From the NCBI GenBank assembly GCA_028710415.1, contig JAQTUE010000021.1, positions 1 through 64,000 on the forward strand: a stretch of DNA of 64,000 nucleotides, in the 5' to 3' direction. The DNA is from Paludibacter sp. (GTDB lineage Bacteria > Bacteroidota > Bacteroidia > Bacteroidales > Paludibacteraceae). This document shows, in pieces, positions 15,168 to 24,082 of the stretch; the stretch's first letter is position 1, and each line of letters begins with the position of its first letter. The position numbers and the translations under genes were made by a program. The notes beneath the pieces are model-generated. The model did no database searches and was not told where the DNA came from. It saw only the letters and a list, made by a program, of their open reading frames with translations.

Positions 15168-15368
15168 ATGTGCATGCACCCCAGTAAAATAGGCGATAAT
15201 TATGGTCTGACTTGTACAGTTTGCGGAGAAGTTCTTTCCGGATACGGTTATTGGGCCGAAGGCGGGAATAAGGACTGCGTTCATGTCTTTCTTCCAAGTG
15301 GTCACGGAACCTGGATATGTACATTCTGCGAACGGGAAACGTCAGTGGATCCTACTCGAGACAATTGA
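15168..15368 (+). CDS. Small zinc-ribbon-like protein
   Basis: 66 aa starting at the ATG at 15168, after the terminator hairpin. Two cysteine pairs (CTVC and CTFC) with intervening His and Cys (DCVH) fit a treble-clef or ribbon zinc site. Likely cytoplasmic; role unknown. Confidence 0.65.
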   Translation: MCMHPSKIGDNYGLTCTVCGEVLSGYGYWAEGGNKDCVHVFLPSGHGTWICTFCERETSVDPTRDN

Positions 15369-15410
15369 TTTTTTATTTATCACATATTCATTAATTTAAT
15401 TCTATAAAAA

Positions 15411-15683
15411 ATGACAAAAGTTGAAGTTGCTACAAATATCAGCGTTAAGACTGGTATTTCGTTTGATGACGCTGTAAAATTTGTGAATGCTTTTATGGAA
15501 GTTGTCAAAGATTCCGTAAAAAGCCGGGAACCTGTTTATCTCCGTGGGTTTGGTTCTTTCGGAATAAAAAGAAGGGCCCCGAAGACCGCCAGGAATATCA
15601 GTAAGGGTACGTCATTACTTATTCCTGCCAAGGATATTCCTTTTTTCAAACCAAGTCACGAATTTAAGAAAAGTCTTCTTTAA
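15411..15683 (+). CDS. HU/IHF-like DNA-binding protein
   Basis: 90 aa, the usual length. It starts MTKVEVATNIS, has the dimer helices at 5-38 and the beta-arm region around 'VYLRGFGSFGIKRRAPKTARNISKG', including the family GFG(S)F and 'RN' residues, and ends with PSHEFKKSL. Bacteroidota-type HU folds and bends DNA; here it may organise the viral genome or the replication origin. An AT-rich gap of about 40 bases precedes it. Confidence 0.92.
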   Translation: MTKVEVATNISVKTGISFDDAVKFVNAFMEVVKDSVKSREPVYLRGFGSFGIKRRAPKTARNISKGTSLLIPAKDIPFFKPSHEFKKSLL

Positions 15684-15684
15684 A

Positions 15685-15729
15685 CCTCTTTATGGTCTCG
15701 CCCGGGGTTCGATTCCCTGGGGAGGGGCA
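15685..15729 (+). other. tRNA 3'-end-like fragment
   Basis: After the HU stop codon, a 7-bp stem CCCGGGG/CCCTGGG with loop TTCGATT reproduces a tRNA T-arm with a canonical T-loop, followed by GAGGGGCA where an acceptor 3' strand would be. CCTCTTT upstream can pair with it only through wobble pairs, and no D-arm or anticodon arm fits. It looks like a tRNA 3' fragment, as kept in phage attachment sites; it could also be a chance hairpin. Confidence 0.5.
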
Positions 15730-15740
15730 AAATAAATACG

Positions 15741-15950
15741 ATGAAAGATTTTTTTATAGCATATCGGAAAATTACTCCGGAAGAAGAATCGGACAAAAGG
15801 AAATGGGCCAGAAAACATTATATACCGGGCCAGAACATAAAGGGTACCTGGCACCCGGTTATTCAGGACGAGTGTGTTAAAATGAACTTTGGGAAAATTG
15901 ATACAGGATTAACTATTGAACAGCAGAATATTATAAAGAATGAATCATGA
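15741..15950 (+). CDS. Small hypothetical protein
   Basis: 69 aa, basic and Trp-containing (KWARKHYIPGQNIKGTWHPV). Its stop overlaps the next gene's ATG (ATGA). Function unknown. Confidence 0.6.
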   Translation: MKDFFIAYRKITPEEESDKRKWARKHYIPGQNIKGTWHPVIQDECVKMNFGKIDTGLTIEQQNIIKNES

Positions 15951-16267
15951 AAAAGCAAACTTTTATCGAACTTTATCTGGTTAAATATGGCCAGGTGAGT
16001 CAGGAAGAGGCCGAAAAACAGGTCTCAACCTTCGTAGAATTGTTTCCTGAAAAGGATAAGATGGATGAGGTAAAATGCATTATGGGAATTCTGGGTTATA
16101 TAAAACATTCCCAGGATCACCATTGGTCGCCTAACGACACTGCACAATACATAATTAAAGACATGGAACGCGCTATTGATCATAAGAAAAACGGGAGGCC
16201 CTATACCCCTTCCTGTTTGTCTTACAGGGCTGAGTTAATGGGTAACGAAAGAATGCCAAAATTGTGA
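15947..16267 (+). CDS. Hypothetical protein
   Basis: 106 aa, mostly helical, with a C-terminal 'YTPSCLSYRAELMG'. Coupled to its upstream neighbour by a four-base overlap. No family recognised. Confidence 0.6.
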   Translation: MKKQTFIELYLVKYGQVSQEEAEKQVSTFVELFPEKDKMDEVKCIMGILGYIKHSQDHHWSPNDTAQYIIKDMERAIDHKKNGRPYTPSCLSYRAELMGNERMPKL

Positions 16268-16268
16268 T

Positions 16269-16700
16269 ATGATAACCAGGATTGCAAAAATACTTCGGCA
16301 GTTACTATATAAGTATACTGCAAAATATCATATAGTGGCCTACAATAATCGCATGTATTCCGGTTACCGGTATGTAAACGATTCAACATATACCTGGATC
16401 AGTGCCGAATTCTGGCTTGATAAACATGCCGATAGAAGTCGGTATGTTTATGACCTGTTTGACATTAAAAAGGGCCAGCTGGTATATGATTACACTGAAA
16501 TGGTTCAGGACTTTGAATCAGTTAAGAATATCATTCTTAATATCAATGCTTACCATGAGGACACTGCCCGGAAAATGATATTTAATTTCAAATCCAAATG
16601 GACCCGGATTGCCGGTTATCAGGCTGCATCGCTTTATTTCTCAGATCTCATGACAATATATAATACCCAAATGCAGAAATTTAATACCCCGGTATCATGA
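16269..16700 (+). CDS. Hypothetical protein
   Basis: 143 aa, aromatic-rich, alpha/beta pattern, no membrane segment. Stop overlaps the next start (16697). Not recognised. Confidence 0.6.
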   Translation: MITRIAKILRQLLYKYTAKYHIVAYNNRMYSGYRYVNDSTYTWISAEFWLDKHADRSRYVYDLFDIKKGQLVYDYTEMVQDFESVKNIILNINAYHEDTARKMIFNFKSKWTRIAGYQAASLYFSDLMTIYNTQMQKFNTPVS

Positions 16701-17017
16701 CTAACAAGAAATTGAAGAAAGGTAAATGGGTTATATGGTATTACGAGCTTGATGGTTCCATCAGGAAAACGGTTCCTACTATAAAAAGATACGCCGTCCG
16801 TGAATTTTACGATGGTGGCGCAGTCGCTATTGAGAAAGCAAAAGGGTTTCGTAAACGGATCCGCGTTAAACATGGTTATGCCGAATTATTATTGCACCGG
16901 AAGCTGATTCGTGCGAATCAGGGGAGCTGGGAAAATATTCCCTGGACAATTAAACTGATCATATTTTTGGTTTCAATTGATATAATCATTGATATCCTTT
17001 TGATTCTTTTTACTTAA
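16697..17017 (+). CDS. Hypothetical protein with a C-terminal membrane segment
   Basis: 106 aa. A basic soluble part ends in a C-terminal hydrophobic helix (about 84-105, IKLIIFLVSIDIIIDILLILF), predicting a tail-anchored protein. Role unknown. Confidence 0.6.
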   Translation: MTNKKLKKGKWVIWYYELDGSIRKTVPTIKRYAVREFYDGGAVAIEKAKGFRKRIRVKHGYAELLLHRKLIRANQGSWENIPWTIKLIIFLVSIDIIIDILLILFT

Positions 17018-17030
17018 TATTCAATTAAAT

Positions 17031-17456
17031 ATGTTCGACAAAGGATCAAATAAAAATAACAGGATAGAATTACTTCAATGGATCTCATTTGGTAATGTTG
17101 ACATTGCCAGCCGGACCATGTGGCTCGGTATAACAGGACTCATAGATAAACCTGAACCAATGAGTGAACTGTTTAATATCCCAATGGATAGTTTTGATTT
17201 CGAAAGATGTATGGAATTAGTAAATTCCTGTCACATCACTAAAGAGCAACTTGAAAAAATAAAAATTCCATTCCCCTGGTTTGCACCCATTATTGACAAC
17301 TGGGATGAGCTCGTCAATTTATCTGAAAGTACCGATATCTGGAAAACCGGGAATGTATTTACGCGCCTGAAACATTTGAGGCCTGAATGCATGAAGATTT
17401 CCGGCTTTATTGAAGTCCGAACCGGTTACTGGCAGAGACTACCTGTAAATTTGTAA
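17031..17456 (+). CDS. Hypothetical protein
   Basis: 141 aa, Trp-rich, soluble. The segment 'WFAPIIDNWDELVNLSE' resembles 'PVWRKIIDNWDKLCGMLEE' in the protein at 23531-24055, so the two may share a short motif. Function not recognised. Confidence 0.6.
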   Translation: MFDKGSNKNNRIELLQWISFGNVDIASRTMWLGITGLIDKPEPMSELFNIPMDSFDFERCMELVNSCHITKEQLEKIKIPFPWFAPIIDNWDELVNLSESTDIWKTGNVFTRLKHLRPECMKISGFIEVRTGYWQRLPVNL

Positions 17457-17481
17457 TACTTATTTATATATAATATGATAC

Positions 17482-17673
17482 ATGGGAGAAATTGCTGAAG
17501 ATATGCTGGACGGATCATGTTGCTCCTTATGCGGGCAATATTTTGAACATCCCCAAAAGGATCTGGAAACTTTCAGAAGTGTCGGAATTTATGTTCATGA
17601 GTATCCTGTGGCATGTTGGGCGTGTTGGACGCCCGGTTGTGGATATGAGAAAGCAGAAGTAAAAACATTTTGA
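17482..17673 (+). CDS. Small zinc-binding phage protein
   Basis: 63 aa. CCSLCGQYF and, later, 'VACWACW...CGY' provide four to six cysteines spaced for one zinc site; this arrangement occurs in many small phage proteins. The stop overlaps the next gene's ATG at 17670. Confidence 0.7.
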   Translation: MGEIAEDMLDGSCCSLCGQYFEHPQKDLETFRSVGIYVHEYPVACWACWTPGCGYEKAEVKTF

Positions 17674-18404
17674 AAATGATATACGATAAATTCTCAGCGA
17701 TCTTGGACTATTTCGCCAATGATGGCAAGAATAAGACAATCAACGATTTGTTGATACGGTGGGGCTGGTCGTCAAAATCGAGGGTCTTTAACTTCGTAGA
17801 CGGATTGAAAGATGGGACAGAACCTTATATCGAGGCGGCTCATAATCTTGTAATGGCTTACCTGAAAGCAACCGGTGAAAAATTGCCGGCGGTCCCCCAG
17901 GAATCATTAGTCACGAAACCTGAAACAGTACCAGAAACTGCACCAGGAATTATACACAGAACAATGCCAGAAACCGCACCGGAAATTATACACGGAACAA
18001 TGCCCGAGGATAAACCCAAGAAAATAAAGCATAATCATAAAGTTGACCAGATTGTGAAAGAGCCTTTATTTCCTGATGAGCCAAGTGATACCGGATTGCA
18101 ATATCCTATAAATACCGAAAAATTCAAGAACATCTGGGCCACATGGATTGAGTATAAGCGTGTTGAAAAAAGGCAAGGATACAAATCTATCAAATCAGAA
18201 CAGATCGCGATTGATATGTTGGCTAAGGATGCAAATTATGATGAAAATGAAGCCCTGGAATTGATTCGAAAAGCAATTTCTTCTACATGGATGGGCTGGC
18301 ATAAAAATAGAAGATTTAGAAAAAAGTCAGAAAAAATAATAATTATTGATACCCCAACGCCGGAGGACACAGAATGGACAAAGCCCGAGAACCCCAAAGA
18401 ATAA
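17670..18404 (+). CDS. Phage replication initiator-like protein
   Basis: 244 aa. N-terminal helical domain (residues 1-75), a Pro/Thr/Glu-rich linker with a repeated PETAPEIIH segment (85-115), and a C-terminal domain with the signature of phage replication proteins: 'W..WIEYKR..KRQGYKSIKSEQIAIDML' followed by 'EALELIRKAISSTWMGW'. In lambda O-like and related proteins this region contacts the helicase or loader. It overlaps the DnaC-like gene by 31 bases, supporting a shared role in loading helicase at the viral origin. Confidence 0.75.
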   Translation: MKMIYDKFSAILDYFANDGKNKTINDLLIRWGWSSKSRVFNFVDGLKDGTEPYIEAAHNLVMAYLKATGEKLPAVPQESLVTKPETVPETAPGIIHRTMPETAPEIIHGTMPEDKPKKIKHNHKVDQIVKEPLFPDEPSDTGLQYPINTEKFKNIWATWIEYKRVEKRQGYKSIKSEQIAIDMLAKDANYDENEALELIRKAISSTWMGWHKNRRFRKKSEKIIIIDTPTPEDTEWTKPENPKE

Positions 18405-19162
18405 ACAGGATAGAAGGCCTGGATAAAATTATTGAAAGTGTGAAAAAGAAGGGAAAACAACTTAACCCTTCAAAAATGGCCCGGCTTTCGAAGGATATAC
18501 CAGGTGAAGAGCTGGTGAAGCATATTGAGATCATAAAGAGTATTGCCGGCGAAGGCTATATCATGACTCCTGAACATGAGAAAGTCATATCAGGGATGAT
18601 ATATTATTTCCATGGCATTCAGAGTCGCGCACAAAAATATGGATTCGATATAACCAAGGGTATAGGCATAACCGGTACCTGGGGAGTCGGCAAAACTACA
18701 ATTTTTGGAGCTTTTCACGAATACCTAAGTACAATTTGCTCGATTAATTATAACCCAAATACTTTTCGCATCACATCATTTGATGAGATAGCCGAATTAT
18801 TACGCAGTAAGACAATCAGTGAAGCATCCAAATCAATTTTTCTATATAATTCATCGATGGGTGAAGACGGTATTGAAAATCACCACCCGATTCACCTATG
18901 CATCAATGAATTTGGTCGCAGGTATGATATTAAGCATTACGGTACTAACATAAATGAACTGATTGATATATTTCTCTCTCTCAGGTACGACATTTTCATA
19001 AAATACAATAGGGCAACGCACATGACCACGAATTACGGAGCTAAGGATCTCGAAAAGATATTTAATTATAAGGAAGACGATATAAAACCTGATTCAAAGC
19101 TACCCGACAGGTTCCGGGAAATGTTTAAAATCAAGAATTTGAAGGGGACATCATTCAGATAA
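18374..19162 (+). CDS. DnaC/IstB-like AAA+ helicase loader
   Basis: 262 aa. Walker A 'GTWGVGKTT' near residues 100-108. The Walker B region reads 'IHLCINEFG', with Asn where family members have Asp (IDE). Sensor 1 'MTTNYG' near 217, an arginine-finger stretch 'PDRFREMF' and the closing 'LKGTSFR' follow in the usual order. It would load the replicative helicase on single-stranded DNA with the upstream initiator-like protein. The Walker B Asp-to-Asn change would weaken hydrolysis unless the Glu suffices. Confidence 0.85.
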   Translation: MDKAREPQRINRIEGLDKIIESVKKKGKQLNPSKMARLSKDIPGEELVKHIEIIKSIAGEGYIMTPEHEKVISGMIYYFHGIQSRAQKYGFDITKGIGITGTWGVGKTTIFGAFHEYLSTICSINYNPNTFRITSFDEIAELLRSKTISEASKSIFLYNSSMGEDGIENHHPIHLCINEFGRRYDIKHYGTNINELIDIFLSLRYDIFIKYNRATHMTTNYGAKDLEKIFNYKEDDIKPDSKLPDRFREMFKIKNLKGTSFR

Positions 19163-19169
19163 AAAGAAT

Positions 19170-19781
19170 ATGAGCAAATTAATGTTTTATGATTGCGAGA
19201 CTACCGGTACGAAATTCTGGAAAAACGGGATTCATCAGATATCCGGAATCATTGAAATTGATGGTGATATTAAAGAGAAATTTGATATACGGACAAGGCC
19301 TGAATATAAAGGCGTTATAATTGAGGAAGAGGCTTTAGCGGTTTCCGGAGTGACCAGGGAACAGGTACTGGCATATCCCCCCATGCATGATGGTTACCAG
19401 GAAATATTAAAAATACTTGGCAAGTACATGGATCCCTATGAAAAAAAAGGCAAAAAACGGAAATTTCACCTGGTAGGATATAATAGCAGGGGTTTTGATG
19501 ATTCATTCCTACGTGCGTACTTCGTCCAGAATGGTGATCAATACTTTGGATCCTGGTTCTATTCTGACTCAATCGATGTCATGGTTCTGGCCAGTGATTT
19601 TTTCAAAGATGTAAGACATCAAATGGAAAACTTTCAACTCAGGACCGTATGCAAAAAAGCCGGGATCATGGTGGATGAAACAAAGCTGCATGATGCACAA
19701 TATGATATTTCTTTAACCCGTGAATTATACTACATTTTAAGGCCCAGCCCACCGCCGCATGATAACTCCCAAAATGCATAA
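19170..19781 (+). CDS. DnaQ-type DEDDh 3'-5' exonuclease
   Basis: 203 aa. Exo I 'FYDCETTGTKF' (Asp, Glu), Exo II 'VGYNSRGFDDSFL' (Asn, Asp) and Exo III 'LHDAQYDISLT' (His and Asp) are all present in order, so the enzyme should be active. Members proofread DNA polymerases or trim DNA/RNA 3' ends. Sits between the helicase loader and a RecF/SMC-like ATPase in the replication operon. Confidence 0.9.
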   Translation: MSKLMFYDCETTGTKFWKNGIHQISGIIEIDGDIKEKFDIRTRPEYKGVIIEEEALAVSGVTREQVLAYPPMHDGYQEILKILGKYMDPYEKKGKKRKFHLVGYNSRGFDDSFLRAYFVQNGDQYFGSWFYSDSIDVMVLASDFFKDVRHQMENFQLRTVCKKAGIMVDETKLHDAQYDISLTRELYYILRPSPPPHDNSQNA

Positions 19782-19815
19782 TTACTAAATTATTAATATA
19801 CATATTTATAACCCC

Positions 19816-21300
19816 ATGAAAGTAAAATCTATATCCCTGGAAAATTACAAGAAGTACGATAAAATATCGGTAAACTTCGATGAAAACATCAACTACTTTA
19901 TCGGTCCTAATGGTGCCGGAAAATCATCACTTGGCCTGGACGGGCTTTGGTTTGTCATGCAAGGTGTTGCCGAGAAAGCGGCTAAAGGCACCAATCCCAT
20001 TATAGGTGAACGCTTCCGGTTTATTGGTGAAAGAACAGCATTTGCCAAGGGTGAAGCTGTACTTTATGATGAAAAAACCAAGCATGAGATTACGGCTACC
20101 AGGCACATGACAAAGGATACGCAGAAATTATCATTTAACGCGCCTCCCGGTCATATTCTGGATCAGCAATGGCTTAACGACATATTCAACATTTTTCTGA
20201 TATCACCACAGAAATTTATTGATATGACAAGCAAAGAGCAGGCCCGGGCTCTTAATATTGATACTTCTACCTATGACAAAAAAATCGCGGATCTGAAAGC
20301 AGATCTCACGATTCTTAACCGGGAATTAAAAGCATTCGGGAACCCAATAGCCCCGGAAAAAGCAGAAAGGATAGATGTAATGGTCCTTCAGCAGAACAAA
20401 ATAGCTGCCCAGGCAAAGGTCCGTAAAAAACAGGAAGAGATTGACAATAAAAATTTAGCGACAAAAGAGGCATATTACGCAGCCAAGTTGAAAGTCGAAA
20501 CTGAAACCGATGCTTTTAATGCGTTGCAGGATGAACGGGCAGGATTCATCACGACCGCCGGGGATCTTCTTAATACGCTCGTTGAAATGGGTTATACGGG
20601 TAATGAGGTAAACGAATGGATCGATACTTTACCGCAACCTGAGGAAAAAAAGGTAGACGAAGACGGGGATCCCATTTATGATTACCCGATAGAACCTGAT
20701 TACTTACCGGTCGCCGATGATTCAGAAGTAACCAAAATTGACAAACAGATCCTGGATGCATCCCAAACCAATGAAAAGGCTTTGGCATATCGCACGTACC
20801 TGGAAACCCTGGCCAAAAAAATCAAAAAGGAAGGTGAAATTGATACGAACAAGCAGGCGCAGAAAAATGCCGAACTTGAACGTAATACTTACCTTAAATC
20901 ATGCAAGCTTCCCTGGGACAATCTGACAATCGATGAAGAAGGCCAACTTATGCTTGATAACCGGCCGTTAAAACGGGAATATTGGAGTAAAGGCGAGCTG
21001 ATCAAAAGAGTGCCTATTATCATTGCCAGTACGATGAAACGTGATTCAGAAGACAAAGAATTCGAATCAAAGCTGAAATACGTATATATTGAGGATTTTA
21101 ACTCGCTTGACAAAGAGAACCAGGCCGACGTTATTGACCGGCTGACCAAAGAAGGATTTCAGTTGGTAATTGAGTATGTTGGCGAAAAGGAAATCGCTGA
21201 TAAAAACTGTATTATCCTGGAAAATTTGCACATCGTTAACCCGAAGCCGGCCGAGGAAGAAAAGCCAGCTGATGAACCTAAACAAAATCGTTTATTCTGA
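19816..21300 (+). CDS. RecF/SbcC-like ATPase with coiled coil
   Basis: 494 aa. N-terminal Walker A 'FIGPNGAGKSSLG' (residues 28-40) within the typical 'SISLENYKKYDKISVNF' start. A long coiled coil runs about 145-240 and 300-380 with an acidic insert between. The C-terminal part contains 'KLKYVYIEDFNSLD', which fits a Walker B and D-loop. This is the layout of AAA_23-type recombination ATPases, shorter than SbcC. No SbcD partner is seen; the adjacent exonuclease may supply nuclease activity. Acidic C-terminal tail (EEEKPADEPKQ). Confidence 0.85.
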   Translation: MKVKSISLENYKKYDKISVNFDENINYFIGPNGAGKSSLGLDGLWFVMQGVAEKAAKGTNPIIGERFRFIGERTAFAKGEAVLYDEKTKHEITATRHMTKDTQKLSFNAPPGHILDQQWLNDIFNIFLISPQKFIDMTSKEQARALNIDTSTYDKKIADLKADLTILNRELKAFGNPIAPEKAERIDVMVLQQNKIAAQAKVRKKQEEIDNKNLATKEAYYAAKLKVETETDAFNALQDERAGFITTAGDLLNTLVEMGYTGNEVNEWIDTLPQPEEKKVDEDGDPIYDYPIEPDYLPVADDSEVTKIDKQILDASQTNEKALAYRTYLETLAKKIKKEGEIDTNKQAQKNAELERNTYLKSCKLPWDNLTIDEEGQLMLDNRPLKREYWSKGELIKRVPIIIASTMKRDSEDKEFESKLKYVYIEDFNSLDKENQADVIDRLTKEGFQLVIEYVGEKEIADKNCIILENLHIVNPKPAEEEKPADEPKQNRLF

Positions 21301-21305
21301 GAGCC

Positions 21306-21701
21306 ATGAGAAAAATAATCCGTAAAATTATTGTTCGCGGTTGTGCATTACATTATCGCATTGGCAAAGGTAATATACCAAGAATTGCTGTAAATGCTAC
21401 GGCCCTTTTCTTCATTTCTGTGGCCATAAATATATCGAGCAATACTCTTGGCACTATGAACTGGTACGATTGGATTTTTGACTTTATTTTCGTTCTCCTT
21501 GCATGGATTGGTTTTGACTGGCTTGGGGCTGGCTATTTTGAAATCTGGCCAATCAAATTTGAAGAGCTGAGTGATTTTCAGAAATACACTTTTTCCAGGG
21601 TTAAATTTCATGAATTGACTGTGGACCAGGTAAAGGAACTTAAAAAGATAATCCTTAGCCATCCGGAATGGTTTAGCGATGAGAAAACAAAGAAAATATA
21701 A
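21306..21701 (+). CDS. Membrane protein with two hydrophobic segments
   Basis: 131 aa. Basic start (MRKIIRKIIVRG), then hydrophobic segments near 28-48 and 52-72, and a soluble C terminus. Its 3' end overlaps the next gene by 23 bases. Function unknown. Confidence 0.6.
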   Translation: MRKIIRKIIVRGCALHYRIGKGNIPRIAVNATALFFISVAINISSNTLGTMNWYDWIFDFIFVLLAWIGFDWLGAGYFEIWPIKFEELSDFQKYTFSRVKFHELTVDQVKELKKIILSHPEWFSDEKTKKI

Positions 21702-22761
21702 TGCCAGGGAACAGGCTGTGGATCTTTTTGATCGAATCAATGCAAAAGCTAAAAAAATAAGCATGGAAAATAAAAAATCACGTTCTCCTAAAAGGACCAT
21801 AGATAAAGAAGAACTTTCACGACTTACGAGAGAACGTGAGAAAATTAATCAAACAACAAAATTTGAAAACATGGAAACAAATATTCAAAATTTCGATTTC
21901 AAAGGCACGAATGTTAGGATTTTCATAAATGAAAAAGGAGATCCTGAATTTTGCGCTAAAGATGTCACGCAAATACTTGGTTATTCCAACGGAAAGGATG
22001 CTATTATAAGGCATTGTAAATCACGGGGGGTCGTGAAACGCGACCTCCCTTCATCTTCTGGTATTCAATCTTATAGCTTTATAAGCGAAAGTAACCTTTA
22101 TCGGCTAATATTGAAATCTGAGAAGCCAGAAGCCGAACCTTTCAATGATTGGGTTACTGAAGAAGTTTTACCTTCCATTCGTAAGCATGGCATTTATGCT
22201 ACTGAGGATGTAATGGAAAAGATTATGAATGATCCGGCTTTTGGCATAAGATTATTAACGACTGTGCAGGAAGAAAGGCTTGCCAGAAAAAAAGCTGAAG
22301 AATCGTTAGAAATAGCACGACAGGAAAGGGAAATTGATAAGCCAAAGGTCCAATATTTTGAAGAAGTTTTGAAAAGTGGTAATTCTATGCCAATTAATCT
22401 TATTGCTTCTGAATTTGGGTTGTCACACCGGCAAATGAATAATATCCTTTTTCAGTTAGGCGTACAATATAGATCATCCGGGGTATGGATTCTTTATAAG
22501 AAATATAAGGATAAAGGATATACTGAGATTAAAACAATTCCTTTACCCTTGGATGAAAAAGGAAATACATTCACAATGCATCACATGTATTGGTTTGAAA
22601 CCGGCCGGCTTTTTATTCATGATTTGATGAAAACTGAAAAAGCAATAGAGTTGCTGTCCGCTATTGTTGAAGTACAAAGGCCGGATAAGTTTAAAATAAT
22701 AGGGAAACGCAAAAAAAGACCGAATAATGATCCTGAATTACCTCTGCAGCAAACAATATGA
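21679..22761 (+). CDS. BRO-N antirepressor with KilA-C/ANT-like C-terminal domain
   Basis: 360 aa from the first ATG; the recognisable protein starts around residue 65 (a second ATG at 21871). BRO-N spans about 68-170: 'FKGTNVRIF', 'CAKDVTQILGYSN', 'FISESNLYRLI' and 'EPFNDWVTEEVLPSIRKHG' are classical. A coiled coil follows (190-225), and the C-terminal part matches the phage antirepressor KilAC/ANT domain ('KVQYFEEVLKSGNSMPINLIA', then 'FMHHMYWFETGRLFI'-like). Such proteins bind DNA or repressors in the phage switch. The N-terminal 64 residues are an unusual basic extension. Confidence 0.88.
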   Translation: MRKQRKYNAREQAVDLFDRINAKAKKISMENKKSRSPKRTIDKEELSRLTREREKINQTTKFENMETNIQNFDFKGTNVRIFINEKGDPEFCAKDVTQILGYSNGKDAIIRHCKSRGVVKRDLPSSSGIQSYSFISESNLYRLILKSEKPEAEPFNDWVTEEVLPSIRKHGIYATEDVMEKIMNDPAFGIRLLTTVQEERLARKKAEESLEIARQEREIDKPKVQYFEEVLKSGNSMPINLIASEFGLSHRQMNNILFQLGVQYRSSGVWILYKKYKDKGYTEIKTIPLPLDEKGNTFTMHHMYWFETGRLFIHDLMKTEKAIELLSAIVEVQRPDKFKIIGKRKKRPNNDPELPLQQTI

Positions 22762-22961
22762 AACCTGAGGGGAAAATAGATTCTGATAAAATCCTGATAG
22801 GCGTTCTGACCCGGAACAGCATGCAGCAATGGATTGTAAAAGGTAATGGAATGAAAGAATATGCCGTTGTCGGGAACCCGGGCCGTATAACAAATAGCCA
22901 AAAATATCAGCTGCAGAAGGTAAGTTTCACGTTCGACGGTCATTTTGCCTGGTTAATTTAA
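22758..22961 (+). CDS. Small hypothetical protein
   Basis: 67 aa, beta-rich; starts within the stop codon of the BRO gene (ATGA overlap). Function unknown. Confidence 0.55.
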   Translation: MKPEGKIDSDKILIGVLTRNSMQQWIVKGNGMKEYAVVGNPGRITNSQKYQLQKVSFTFDGHFAWLI

Positions 22962-22969
22962 TTCATCAG

Positions 22970-23149
22970 ATGGAAGCAAAAGTAATATCAAAGGTAATTG
23001 CATACGGTGATCAACGGTATCAGAAAAATTCAGATGGAACCTGGTGGGTACTGGCATTTGGCACCACCATAACAAACCACTCAATGCATTGGAATTGGAT
23101 TTCTATACCAGAAGATAAAGTGCCTGCCACAGTAAAAAATAGCCAATGA
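22970..23149 (+). CDS. Small hypothetical protein
   Basis: 59 aa, Trp-rich (SDGTWWVLAF, HWNWISIP). Its stop overlaps the next start as ATGA (23146-23149), strong evidence that it is a real, coupled gene. No family recognised. Confidence 0.6.
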   Translation: MEAKVISKVIAYGDQRYQKNSDGTWWVLAFGTTITNHSMHWNWISIPEDKVPATVKNSQ

Positions 23150-23481
23150 AAATGATTGAATTAATAATTGGTGTGATCGGAGAAGGCATGATTGCTCCCG
23201 ATTCTGAATTTGGTATTAAGTTAGGTTTTACTTCCGATAAGTTTGATGGGTATCTTTGGGATTCTAAGGAATACATCACAATATCATTTATTGAAAGCAT
23301 TGACCCCAACAAGGGAAATTTAAAACGATTATTTGATAGGATTGAGGAATTAGGCTATGGCATTTTTGTTCCCACCCCATTCGAAAGAATGAGAAGTATT
23401 TGTGTTAAACGGGGTATGGAATGGAAAGGGATAACATTGGACGGAGTATATGTAGAAGGCTATTTTCAACCAAAGAAATAG
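23146..23481 (+). CDS. Hypothetical protein
   Basis: 111 aa, alpha/beta, soluble, coupled to the preceding gene. The hydrophobic N terminus (IELIIGVIGEGMIA) is probably a strand-helix start rather than a signal. Not recognised. Confidence 0.6.
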   Translation: MKMIELIIGVIGEGMIAPDSEFGIKLGFTSDKFDGYLWDSKEYITISFIESIDPNKGNLKRLFDRIEELGYGIFVPTPFERMRSICVKRGMEWKGITLDGVYVEGYFQPKK

Positions 23482-23530
23482 AATAACTTACTTATAGCCA
23501 TTTTTGCTTGGCTCATTTAAAAATAATAGT

Positions 23531-24055
23531 ATGAAAACCCAGAGAAAGAAAACAAAGCACACTACTATCCGGAATGGGGATCTCTTTTGCCTTAATTGCG
23601 GTACAAGTCAGAAATTGCCAGTCCCTATGTCTATTCCCATGTTGGGAGTAATGGCAAAACAATTTAATAAAGAGCACAAGGATTGCCCACCTGATTGGAA
23701 ACAGCCTGAAGTTGATCAGAGTTTGCCGGAAATTGAAAAAGCTAAATGGTGGCTTTTGCATGGTGAGCATGGTACGAGTTCAAAATGTATGTTTTTCTGG
23801 CTCTGCCCTGATAAGTTAAAGCGTGAACTTTTTTATACTAAAACGCATCCTGGGGATCCGGATGACTTTCGCCGGTGCTACATGCTTATCAAAACTATCC
23901 CGGAGTGGAAAGAGCTTCTTTATCAAATGAAAACAGTTTCACCGGTTTGGAGAAAAATTATTGATAACTGGGATAAGCTTTGCGGAATGCTGGAAGAACA
24001 GATGGCCGGAAAAAAGAATGAAATGTGGCAAGAAATGGAGAAACTAGGTTGTTAA
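23531..24055 (+). CDS. Hypothetical phage protein with zinc-ribbon start
   Basis: 174 aa. The start is the ATG at 23531; residues 13-25 carry 'LFCLNCGT' and a distal 'HKDC', a probable zinc site. The centre has 'WLLHGEHGTSSKCMFFWL', a pattern seen in several Bacteroidota phage proteins. The role is unknown. Confidence 0.7.
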   Translation: MKTQRKKTKHTTIRNGDLFCLNCGTSQKLPVPMSIPMLGVMAKQFNKEHKDCPPDWKQPEVDQSLPEIEKAKWWLLHGEHGTSSKCMFFWLCPDKLKRELFYTKTHPGDPDDFRRCYMLIKTIPEWKELLYQMKTVSPVWRKIIDNWDKLCGMLEEQMAGKKNEMWQEMEKLGC

Positions 24056-24082
24056 TTATTTATATCGTTAATATTTAATATC

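Noticed and set aside
15685..15729. A complete tRNA gene
   Set aside because: Only a T-arm and part of an acceptor are present; no D-arm or anticodon arm fits.
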